64,000 nucleotides of DNA, taken from NCBI RefSeq assembly GCF_964340395.1, contig NC_135571.1, forward strand, positions 3,386,111 to 3,450,110, given 5' to 3'. Positions 28,101 to 64,000 of the stretch are shown piece by piece (the stretch's first letter is position 1; each line of letters starts with the position of its first letter). Source of the stretch: Glandiceps talaboti. Lineage: Eukaryota > Hemichordata > Enteropneusta > Spengelidae. The position numbers and the translations under genes were made by a program. The notes under the pieces are model-generated. The model did not search any database. It had not been told where the DNA came from and worked only from the letters and a program-made list of their open reading frames with translations.

Positions 28101-30233
28101 AAGCTGATAAAAAGAAATTCAAGCATTTGTTATACACCAAACTTCGTTTCCAGCTGTTCAACGATTATTTATGGGGTTCAATCTTCAGCCGACAGCTACC
28201 AAGCCATTTCACCAGAATACAACGCCTGTCTTGCATTGCAGCCATGTTGTGTCTAACTATGTTGGCCAATGCTATGTTCTACAGTTCTGATGAGAGAGTA
28301 GCAGCTACCAAAACTGTTGGTTATGGTGACGTTGTCATTGCCTTGGGTACGCTGTATGTTGCCTTTATCAGTTGTCTGGTAACCCTACCAGCTTCAATCT
28401 TGATGGTTACATTGTTTGAGAAATCTAAACGAGTGAACCGAATCACGCCCACAGCTGGTGATGATAGTGGTGATGATGATGATGGAGACAATAATGGGAG
28501 TACTAAAAGACCCAGCAATCTACTGCCCCGCTGTTTCTTTGCTTTGGCCTGGACTCTGGTGATCATATCTGTGTTACTTTCAACCTTCTTCGTGATCATG
28601 TACAGTCTCGATTGGGGACCAGAAGTGGCAACACCGTGGCTGGTATCACAACTTCAATCATGTGCACTGTCAGCTTTCATGATAGACCCATTAAAGGTAA
28701 TTATTAAAACATGTTTCCAGTATTTCAGGAATCAAATGGGCAAACAACCATTATACGACAGTGGCAGTCGAGGTTTCAGCTTACTTAGGTACACACAAAC
28801 TAACTATTGTTGCTACATACAAGCTATCGAATAAATGTTGGTTTAATTATACTCTGGTATCTCTGATAGCTAGTTTTTCTCAAACGGCCACACACTATCT
28901 TGATAGCAGGGTGATTATATCCATACAACTGAGGCACTGCTATCACCCACTTTTGTACTCATCCACATCAAACAACAGAAGGTTTAGTTAGTGTCTAAGT
29001 AAACCAAAACCTCACTCGCCGCGGTAGTATGCAAAAAAAAATGAAAATCCCTCAAGATCAAATAAGTTTCTTAAAGTGGCCATATGGATGAGGATTTTTT
29101 ATTTATTTTGGAGTTTTCATTAATAAAACAATTTTATCCTGGCTTCCAACTTGAAAAATAAATGTGACACAACATATGCCAAGTCCTTATTTGTAATCAA
29201 TAAATTACAAAAGATTAATAAATATGTGAAAGGTTTGTACGTACAATAACAAACTTTTTACACGTTTTTTAGCTTTTAGCAAAATATTGAGTGACACACA
29301 GACTTGAGCTATTGATTTATCAAGTAGATAGCCATGGTGAAATAGTTCTATAAATTAAACATCCTAAGTAAATACCCAATCCTCATCCATATGGTCACTT
29401 TAATCATCGCTGTGTTTATATTAATTTTTTTTTTTTTTTTTTAACTCATTTTATTTTTTTTCACCAAAAAGAATGACAGAACTTAGACTGGGAAAGTGTA
29501 CATGACAAAAATATAATTTAGTATTGCATGGTTACCCTCCCTGGTGAGGGCCATGGAAATAGTTCAGTGGAACTAGTCTTAATCCAATGGCCCAGACACA
29601 CAACATATAAACTACAAAACAGAAAATAAAAATAAAACAAAAACATCTGAAAACAAGTTTTCTGTAAGAAATATATACACTAAGTTACATACAAAACAAA
29701 CAAGCCCTTAGGTCTTAGATACGATGTGATTTCTTAGTTCTTCTTTGAATGATTTTCTTGAATTTATACATTTGAGGGATGGCGGTAATGAGTTCCAGTG
29801 CTTAGTTATGGCGTATTGGAAGTTGTGTTGAGTAATTCTTAAATTCTTATAAAGTGCAATCAGACGTATCCACTATCGTTGTGCATCCCTGTTTGTCAGT
29901 TCGATAGTGTGATATTACAAGACTTTTCGGCACCTTCGAAGCCTGTTGTAATAATTCACCACTGATAAATGACATTCTGATCAGAGGTTGCTCAAAACAA
30001 TTGCTGTAAGGGTTGTATAAGTGTGATATGTTCATAATAACGATAATGTGATATAAAATGTGTTTTTTTTGTCTTTGTTATTCTACCAGGCCATCATCGT
30101 TGCCCATGGGACTTCACTGATGTTCTTTCTGTTGAAAAAACCATTGGAACTCGACAGCGATGAAGAATTCAGACAGGTTTGGATTCCTCCAGAAGACGAA
30201 ACTGAGAAAGCTGAAGAGCAGCATGTGGTATAG
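5735..30233 (+). CDS. Polycystin-1-like receptor with two C-type lectin domains, lacking the channel half
   Basis: Nineteen exons join in phase: 5735-5816, 8735-9020, 9884-9969, 10132-10420, 11160-11239, 12654-12901, 14015-14167, 14687-14722, 15460-15600, 17882-17981, 18954-19039, 19827-20075, 21034-21433, 23578-23693, 24355-24588, 25661-25834, 26994-27163, 28033-28696, 30090-30233. They total 3,738 nt, or 1,245 residues plus TAG. Domain order: signal peptide (1-27), CTLD (28-151), CTLD (152-274), REJ-like end (275-408), GAIN/GPS with cleavage at Leu802/Thr803, TM1 (822-851), PLAT (863-976), TM2-TM5 (about 1043-1213). This is the polycystin-1/PKD1L order. Family members act as membrane receptors, often with polycystin-2-type channels. 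The model ends after TM5, so the usual TM6-TM11 channel part is absent. Which PKD1L group it belongs to cannot be settled by eye. Confidence 0.85.
6070..6850. mobile_element. Non-autonomous inverted-repeat element (family B)
   Basis: The left part carries the complement of the TTCTTATTAGTTTCTG / GGTTGTATCAAA end and the right part (6750-6835) carries that end directly. Internal segments at 6290-6400 and 6640-6740 repeat each other (TGCTTCGATGTCTGCAC). Related copies lie at 50200-50750, 53450-53790 and 55590-55830. No transposase is visible. Confidence 0.6.
6966..7136. repeat. (TGTA)n then (CG)n(GT)n microsatellite
   Basis: About 23 TGTA units, a short mixed stretch, then alternating CG and GT purine-pyrimidine sequence at 7076-7136, which is Z-DNA-prone. 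It lies in intron 1 of the polycystin-like gene. Confidence 0.95.
7195..7615. repeat. ~60-bp tandem repeat
   Basis: Six or so diverged copies carrying TTTAAGTGATATCTCTAATAA and ATTGGGCTAGCAATTGA. Confidence 0.8.
8228..8695. repeat. Long (TACA)n microsatellite
   Basis: Several hundred bases of TACA units with CA and CGCA interruptions. It ends 40 nt before the exon 2 acceptor. The sequence is the reverse complement of the TGTA arrays at 6966-7058 and 10485-10690. Confidence 0.95.
8735..9969 (+). CDS. Exons 2-3: C-type lectin-like domain 1
   Basis: Exons 8735-9020 and 9884-9969 are separated by a phase-2 intron. Visible CTLD marks in order: the first cysteine in ALCEDMGMEL, the KHQQITDFM helix region, a WIDA core strand, the SDG-turn, a GDCIFF cysteine, then W..YDC and the closing YVCE. 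The canonical EPN sugar-specificity triplet is not present at the expected loop (GTSVGSGDC), and the WND calcium motif is only loosely echoed by WKNYDC. The fold is convincing; calcium-dependent sugar binding is doubtful. Confidence 0.8.
9128..9215. repeat. (CAAA)n microsatellite
   Basis: Repeated CAAA with CA and TAAA variants, within the intron between exons 2 and 3. Confidence 0.9.
9480..9699. mobile_element. Partial copy of inverted-repeat element A (TTAA ends)
   Basis: The right end shows TCATCCATATGGCCACTTTAA, the terminal sequence also seen at 27986, 29403, 31470 and 43959. The left end is diverged. Confidence 0.6.
10132..11239 (+). CDS. Exons 4-5: C-type lectin-like domain 2
   Basis: Exons 10132-10420 and 11160-11239 repeat the structure of the preceding exon pair: same phases, nearly the same lengths, and similar sequence (DTDI.KHQQITDFM; GNVTTSDG). 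The acceptor flank of exon 4 (ATTTGTTAATAG) matches that of exon 2, so the duplication included intron sequence. The long loop reads GEPSGEDNC, closer to a classical EPN loop than CTLD1 but with Ser for Asn. It ends with W.DFWC...FYVCE. Confidence 0.8.
10485..10870. repeat. (TGTA)n and (GT)n microsatellites with a G-rich end
   Basis: (TGTA)n from 10485 to about 10695, (GT)n at 10695-10715 and 10767-10827, then G-runs at 10842-10868. It lies in the intron between exons 4 and 5. Confidence 0.95.
11815..11852. repeat. (CAGA)n microsatellite
   Basis: About nine CAGA units in the intron between exons 5 and 6. Confidence 0.9.
12165..12365. repeat. Dispersed repeat family F
   Basis: About 190 bp containing AACAATACGAAAACATCCCT and AATACCAAGGGACAAAGC, also present at 36560-36760 and 59030-59200. 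No ends or coding capacity are clear. Confidence 0.75.
12654..21433 (+). CDS. Exons 6-13: REJ-like end and GAIN domain region
   Basis: Eight exons (12654-12901, 14015-14167, 14687-14722, 15460-15600, 17882-17981, 18954-19039, 19827-20075, 21034-21433) encode about residues 275-745. Exon 6 resembles the end of a receptor-for-egg-jelly module, with YEMRVRD followed by PPFMLPSGK. Exons 9-12 are helix-rich with repeated VMSTVIDVV and LVGVLSSFA patterns, as in the GAIN helical subdomain. Exons 12-13 are beta-rich with several NxS/T glycosylation sites. Exon 8 is a 36-nt microexon. Family membership rests mainly on the downstream GPS, TM and PLAT parts. Confidence 0.7.
12940..13330. repeat. Dispersed repeat family C (diverged)
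   Basis: Carries TTTAATTATAGTCTCAGTAG, TGCAGTGCTGTTTTAGGACT and ACTTGTGTAATCTACCAC, matching copies at 37000-37280, 47738-48115, 49165-49460 and 58430-58665. Confidence 0.7.
13440..13975. repeat. Pyrimidine-rich degenerate minisatellite
   Basis: Variants of CTACCCCACATATCTTTCT, about 19-22 bp per unit, directly before the exon 7 acceptor at 14015. The C/T richness may extend the polypyrimidine tract. Confidence 0.85.
14845..15295. repeat. (CAA)n, (CAT)n and (CATCA)n microsatellites
   Basis: (CAA)n at 14850-14890, (CAT)n at 14890-14955, then ACATC/ATATC/ACATG/ATTAC pentamers from 15058 to 15292, in the intron between exons 8 and 9. Confidence 0.9.
15820..15905. repeat. (GT)n and (TGTA)n microsatellite
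   Basis: (GT)n at 15828-15863 followed by six TGTA units at 15876-15902. Confidence 0.9.
16246..16673. mobile_element. Possible inverted-repeat element
   Basis: Near 16246 the sequence reads GCGCATTCGATTTGCC and near 16673 its approximate complement GCAAATCGAACGCGCC, with ATCATGATTGTGAT motifs inside both ends. No coding capacity is visible. It sits in the 2.3-kb intron between exons 9 and 10. Confidence 0.5.
16692..16776. repeat. Perfect 31-bp GC-rich hairpin
   Basis: Arms 16701-16731 and 16740-16770 are exact reverse complements around the 8-nt loop GTGAGTGT. Pairing extends about 8 bp further (CCTGGTCC / GGACCAGG) with a 4-nt bulge on the left. The arms are about two-thirds G+C in an AT-rich intron. 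Confidence 0.95.
18740..18790. repeat. (CACAA)n microsatellite
   Basis: About nine ACAAC pentamers in the intron between exons 10 and 11. Confidence 0.9.
19075..19405. repeat. (TGTA)n / (GT)n / (TTTG)n microsatellite
   Basis: TGTA units with GT and GCATG interruptions, ending in (TTTG)n at 19360-19402. It starts about 40 nt after the exon 11 donor. Confidence 0.95.
19478..19563. repeat. Inverted repeat, ~27-bp arms
   Basis: Left arm TTATCAGTTTGTTTATGTCT and its complement in AGACATAAACAAACTGATAA at about 19543-19562, extended by several bases each way. A related fragment lies near 58260-58330, so this is probably part of a small dispersed element. Confidence 0.8.
20120..20665. repeat. Degenerate minisatellite rich in ACACAGACATAGACAC
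   Basis: About 540 bp of variants of CACACAGACATAGACA and AGAATAGATACACCAACAGA, in the intron between exons 12 and 13. Confidence 0.85.
21604..23228. mobile_element. piggyBac-like non-autonomous element, 1.6 kb
   Basis: TTAA at 21604-21607 and 23225-23228 flanks inverted ends CCCTTTCACCACC (21608-21620) and GGTGGTGAAAGGG (23212-23224). TTAA target duplication with CCC-starting ends is the piggyBac signature. A 26-bp subterminal direct repeat (23151-23176, 23191-23216) contains the palindrome TTCCCTCAATTGAGGGAA. I see no open frame long enough for a transposase. Inserted in the intron before exon 14. Confidence 0.8.
23578..24588 (+). CDS. Exons 14-15: GPS autoproteolysis site and TM1
   Basis: Exon 23578-23693 gives CLYW..........W....GCW and exon 24355-24588 gives CYFNHLTTF. 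Together they form the GPCR proteolysis site with the cysteine and tryptophan framework and the HL/T cleavage triplet (residues 801-803). The catalytic residues are kept, so self-cleavage is expected from the family. A hydrophobic helix (residues about 822-851) follows, then a basic MRRKDK stop-transfer segment, consistent with TM1 of a polycystin-1-like protein. The intron before exon 14 holds a 1.6-kb piggyBac-like insertion. Confidence 0.88.
24616..24969. mobile_element. Inverted-repeat element (family T), copy 1
   Basis: GGCC plus A-run plus TATCTGGTTCTGGTCAG at the left and the exact complement CTGACCAGAACCAGATA plus T-run plus GGCC at the right. The interior is nearly identical to the copy at 54906-55274, including an open stretch encoding GEQAAEIYPTCQDCLN followed by a basic end and stop. 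No transposase. Confidence 0.85.
25045..25275. mobile_element. Palindromic dispersed element (family D), copy 1
   Basis: The left half holds AAAGTAAAGCATTTT and ATATCAAGTGTAAGTACACTG; the right half holds their approximate complements (CAGTATACTTTTACACTTGA, AAAGTGCTTTACTT). The whole is a ~230-bp imperfect palindrome. A second copy is at 34500-34715. Confidence 0.75.
25661..27163 (+). CDS. Exons 16-17: PLAT (LH2) domain
   Basis: Exons 25661-25834 and 26994-27163 encode residues 863-976. Motifs typical of the intracellular PLAT domain of polycystin-1 proteins are visible: Y.YRITVYTGLKPRAGTKC, DIDGEKGISRR, GSI..LN.S....LGRL.KLQV, and WFLDRIEVTD. In the family this beta-sandwich sits on the cytosolic side between TM1 and TM2 and contacts lipids and proteins. 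Exon 16 begins directly after a TTTTAG acceptor. Exon 17 ends in phase 2, matching exon 18. Confidence 0.88.
26185..26407 (+). mobile_element. tRNA-derived SINE, 5'-truncated
   Basis: An internal promoter B-box-like GGTTCGAACCC (26205-26215) is followed by a body with ACACAGGTTTTCCCCGGGCA and a tail AATAAAGATTATTATTATTA. The same body and tail appear inverted at 49801-50092, where the tRNA-like head is intact. Confidence 0.75.
26797..26868 (+). promoter_or_regulatory. Cluster of ATGCAAAT octamers
   Basis: Four ATGCAAAT octamers lie in about 70 bp (with an AGTATGCAAATATATC unit), ahead of exon 17. ATGCAAAT is the POU-factor octamer. Given the AT-rich tandem layout this may be a short repeat without regulatory role. 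Confidence 0.35.
27852..27986. mobile_element. Inverted-repeat element A, compact near-perfect palindrome
   Basis: TTAA-to-TTAA, 135 bp. Arms 27852-27898 and 27940-27986 match at 46 of 47 positions. The terminal motif is GCCATATGGATGAGGATTGG. Confidence 0.9.
28033..30233 (+). CDS. Exons 18-19: TM2 to TM5 and the C-terminus
   Basis: Exon 28033-28696 opens with YDFLCYEWLGK, the usual continuation after PLAT. It encodes hydrophobic segments at residues about 1043-1060, 1077-1105, 1144-1167 and the start of TM5, ending DPLK. Exon 30090-30233 completes TM5 (AIIVAHGTSLMFFLL), adds an acidic tail (LELDSDEEF) and stops with TAG at 30231. The cytosolic loop between TM3 and TM4 carries a run of Asp/Gly (DDSGDDDDGDNNG). 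The only possible donors near the end (GTATAG at 30229, GTTTGG at 30177) are poor, and no further channel exon is visible before the next gene. Confidence 0.8.
29071..29403. mobile_element. Inverted-repeat element A, full-size copy
   Basis: 333 bp from TTAAAGTGGCCATATGGATG to its complement ATATGGTCACTTTAA. The interior includes a GTACGTACAATAACAAAC segment shared with 31129-31470 and 43690-43959. Confidence 0.85.
29425..29862 (-). mobile_element. Non-LTR retrotransposon 3' end (poly-A type)
   Basis: Read on the minus strand, an open frame ending at 29708 encodes HWNSLPPSLKCINSRKSF followed by KEELRNHIV. This is the characteristic end of the reverse-transcriptase protein of CR1/Jockey-like elements. 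It is followed by a 3' UTR and a poly-A tail (T-run at 29425-29442 on the plus strand). It is 5'-truncated and a dead copy. Confidence 0.7.
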
Positions 30234-30439
30234 TTATCATTATCATTTACTGGAATTTAAGTCATGTTCAGTTTATCATATACTAAACATTGTGAGACTA
30301 TTTTAGAATTCGTGTACAGGAATACACCAAAGAACTGTTTGTAGTTTTCATTTTCGTTCTTAAACTGTGTGCCTGAGTGTATATATTCAGTCAATACACG
30401 TATTACAACAGTAACGTTTTTGGGGATGATGCACTGTGT

Positions 30440-30560
30440 AGTTATTAATGCTAGCATATATATGGACTGTAGTTATTAATACTAGCATATATATGGACTA
30501 GTTATTAATGCTAGCATATATGGACTGTAGTTATTACTGCTAGCATATATATCAATCAAT
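30440..30560. repeat. ~33-bp tandem repeat
   Basis: Four copies of TAGTTATTAATGCTAGCATA plus TATATGGACTG variants, just past the stop codon region of the polycystin-like gene. Confidence 0.85.
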
Positions 30561-31128
30561 CAAGTGGTTTCTAAATTTAAATTGTTCACACACACACACA
30601 CACCCGCACATAGACAAAATTGATGCCTATGGCATGCTGAACCTCAGTTCAGTTGTACTAAAAATAACACATTGACATGTGAATGTTGTTAGCTTTCACT
30701 ATTTATTTGAAATGAACTGAATATATACATACAGCAAGACTCATTGAATCATTAAATTCCTATTTTCAATATTTCTAACATTGCGTATGATTCAAGAATA
30801 TAATCTCAATAAATATTCATTTCAAGGACAAAATGATCAAAATTACACCAGAATTTTTTATTTTCTTGCTATATGGATGGAATTAGACAATTTGTATATC
30901 TACATGGTGGTTAAGTAATCTATGGCATAACAATCGTCAATTCTACTACTCTGGAAACTGAGGTCTCGGTTTACTAAGACACAGACTAAAACTATTGTTG
31001 TGATTTGTTGATGACAACTGTTTCTAATAAGTTCCGTAATCCATGATCAACTTGTTTTGGTTTTGTTTCTCAACATGTTTATTTTACTGATGTGAACTCA
31101 AGCAATTATTTTGGTCACATTTTAGTTT

Positions 31129-31470
31129 TTAAAGTGGCCATATGGATGAGGATTGGGCATTTATGTATTTTGGATTTTTTAATTTATAAAACAATTTTGT
31201 CATGGCTTGACTTGAGAAATCAATGTGAAACAACATAGACCAAGTCTGTGTTGCTAAAAAGCTAAAAATTTGTATAAAAGTTTGTCATTGTAAGTACAAT
31301 AACAAAGATTTCACACATTTATTGATGTTTTACAATTGATTGAGTTACAAACAAGGATTTGGCATATGTTGTTACACATTGATTTTCGAAGTACGAAGTC
31401 ATGATAACATTGTTTTTTAAATAAAGAATCCAAAATAAATACCCGATCCTCATCCATATGACCACTTTAA
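31129..31470. mobile_element. Inverted-repeat element A, full-size copy
   Basis: 342 bp between TTAA tetranucleotides with ends TTAAAGTGGCCATATGGATG and CATATGACCACTTTAA. Confidence 0.85.
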
Positions 31471-31959
31471 TATACCATGTATTATTATTAGTATTACTAT
31501 AATTATCTTGCAGTGTACATTTGGAGATTTCCGATGTTTACACTATCTTGATTACAGGGCGATTACATTCACACAACAGAGGAACTACTATCACCCACAT
31601 CGAACAACAAGAAAACTCGCTATCAGAGGCACTGCCCTACTGTTAGACTGTAAGACACGTCGTGACGTTTCGCCCTCACCGGCCTCCTCACTGTGTTAGG
31701 GGTTGGCCGATGTTTGAGGGCGCCCCGTCACGGTGTACCTTACAGACTACCCTACTGTGAGTGTGATTACATAAATGTCCATATATAAGTTAATGTTTGG
31801 AAATAATAGTTTTAGTTTGTGTCTTTCATTAGCACATTGTGTAAACTATGTAAATCAGTTAGTCTGTTAACAGCCTGATGATCATTTTGATATCAAATTA
31901 AGTACAACCAATTGGATGTGATAAGTAATAAACTAAGCAATGTCATTGGATTTCACAAG

Positions 31960-32165
31960 TAATAAATTTACATAAATTAGACAAACTTAGAACTCCATTG
32001 GGTCTCGCAGGTAATACATTTACATAAATTAGACAAACTTAGAACTTCATTGGGTCTCACAAGTAATACATTTACATAAATTAGACACTTAAACTTCATT
32101 GGGTCTCACAGGTAATACATTTACATAATTTAGACAAACTTGAAACTGGGTCTGATAAATTTACA
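31960..32165. repeat. ~60-bp tandem repeat
   Basis: Three to four copies of a unit containing CATTGGGTCTCACAAGTAAT and ACATTTACATAAATTAGACA. Confidence 0.85.
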
Positions 32166-33435
32166 TAGATTAAACCAAACTTTCATGTAAGCACACTACA
32201 GAGACATTTTTACAAATCAAATATTTCTTAACTCAAATTTTACAACATTGTGAAAGGGAAATTACTCATAGTAAATCTATTCAATTTCTACATTAATGAC
32301 ATTTTCTGTACCAAAAATAAACTATAGCTGTTACATCTAAACTATTTCTTTCAGACTTAACAAATATACAACTTTTTGTTAACTTTTACTGATATTTCAT
32401 TTAGTGAATCAGGTAGACAATTAGCTATGGTTATACAACCAGTGACAGACAAGTGGTAACAGGACTACAACCAGTGACAGACAAGTAGTCACAAATGGAA
32501 CCAATTACGAACAAGGAAAGTAAACAAATGAATTGGATTAATAACACTTGGCACAGCATGTTGGAACAGCAGAGACTTGTATTACATTTCATCACTGATA
32601 AAAACAGTTTTATGGTTTACATTCACCAATAAATTGAAGTTCCCCTGGTACTTCATGTACACATAAAGAGGCCATAAAACTGTTCTTATCAAACCATGGT
32701 GTGTAATACAAGTCTCTGCTGTTCCGACATGCTGAGCCCTGTTTACTTTCCTTGTTTGTAACAAGTTCAACTTTTCACAACTTACCTGTCAATTATGTAA
32801 ATGAGTGTAAAAATTTATACTTTATAATTAGCCAATATCAAATATCATGTTTATGTATGGCTAAGGTCAGGTTGGCTGGAGGGATGGCCAAACTGGATGG
32901 AATCATGAACTATTTACATCTACAAATATAATTTAGAAGTACTTGGTTTAATTCTATCTCACATTTCCGACTACTCAAGAGATGAAAAAAGACTACAGAT
33001 TCAACATTTTATGAGTTGCTATGGTAACAAAGTAAACAAGATATTAAAGACATCTACGTAAGTATTGAGGTTCTTTTCTAGAATTAAATGGTTTCTTAAG
33101 TTAATATAGTGCTCAAACATTCTCCGTACTATTTCCAGGTCCCTAAGAGTAGCCTTGTATGGCTTGGATAGCTATGTAAGTTTAAGTTGGCCCTCATGTA
33201 ACATGGGGTTAGAGTTCAGAGTTCAAAGTTCAATGTAAGGTCAGGGAGCAATGTTCATTTGAACAAAAAACTGGATAGCTGTGTAAAGTTGATCCTCATC
33301 AAATAGGGATGGGGTTAGAGTTCAAAGTTCAGCATGAGGTCAGGGAGCAATGTTGACTTGAACACCAAATTGTTTGGATAGCTGTATAAGTTGGTCTTCA
33401 TAACATGGCGTTAGAGTTCAAAGGTCAGCATAAGG

Positions 33436-64000
<30,565 letters not shown>

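Larger units (their letters stand above)
30234..33435. other. Intergenic region between converging genes
   Basis: No coding exon is visible on either strand. An AATAAA at 30808 may serve the polycystin-like gene. On the other strand an ATTAAA (complement of 32947-32952) is one possible CEP290 signal. The rest holds a ~33-bp tandem repeat (30440-30560), a 342-bp inverted-repeat element (31129-31470), pieces of other dispersed repeats (31500-31750) and a tandem repeat at 31960-32160. Confidence 0.6.

Noticed and set aside
31508-31699. Possible extra polycystin exon after 30233
   Set aside because: The sequence matches dispersed repeat family C plus a GAGGGCGCC repeat, with no transmembrane pattern.

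Overview
This is a stretch of an animal nuclear genome: intron-rich, AT-rich, crowded with micro- and minisatellites and small transposon remnants, with no bacterial features. It holds two large protein-coding genes arranged tail to tail. Both belong to families tied to cilia. The strong resemblance of the right-hand gene to human CEP290, combined with a polycystin-1-like gene carrying C-type lectin domains, suggests a non-vertebrate deuterostome (hemichordate, echinoderm or cephalochordate). That placement is an inference of low to moderate confidence.

Layout. 1-5734: no gene found; degenerate tandem repeats and short hairpins. 5735-30233 (+): a 19-exon polycystin-1-like gene, complete from signal peptide to stop. 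All splice phases join, giving a 1,245-residue model: signal peptide, two C-type lectin domains, end of a REJ module, GAIN domain with an HL/T GPS cleavage site, TM1, PLAT domain, TM2 to TM5. It stops where other polycystin-1 proteins would continue into the six-helix channel part. 30234-33435: 3.2 kb between the gene ends, holding repeats only. 33436-64000 (-): CEP290, 37 exons covering the C-terminal ~1,869 residues. All joins are in phase and collinear with the human protein as I recall it. The first exons lie beyond the right edge.

How the genes relate. CEP290 is a coiled-coil scaffold of the ciliary transition zone. Polycystin-1-like proteins are adhesion-GPCR-like receptors, often ciliary or on sperm. 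Nothing in the sequence shows co-regulation; they merely converge.

Repeats. Introns contain long (TGTA)n and (TACA)n arrays, several families of small inverted-repeat elements, a 1.6-kb piggyBac-like element with TTAA ends, tRNA-derived SINEs, and two non-LTR retrotransposon 3' ends. CEP290 is notable for tandem arrays that have captured exon edges (splice donors, acceptors, or the stop-codon region), and for two long minisatellites whose units carry a CCAAT-box and a CTCF-like core respectively.
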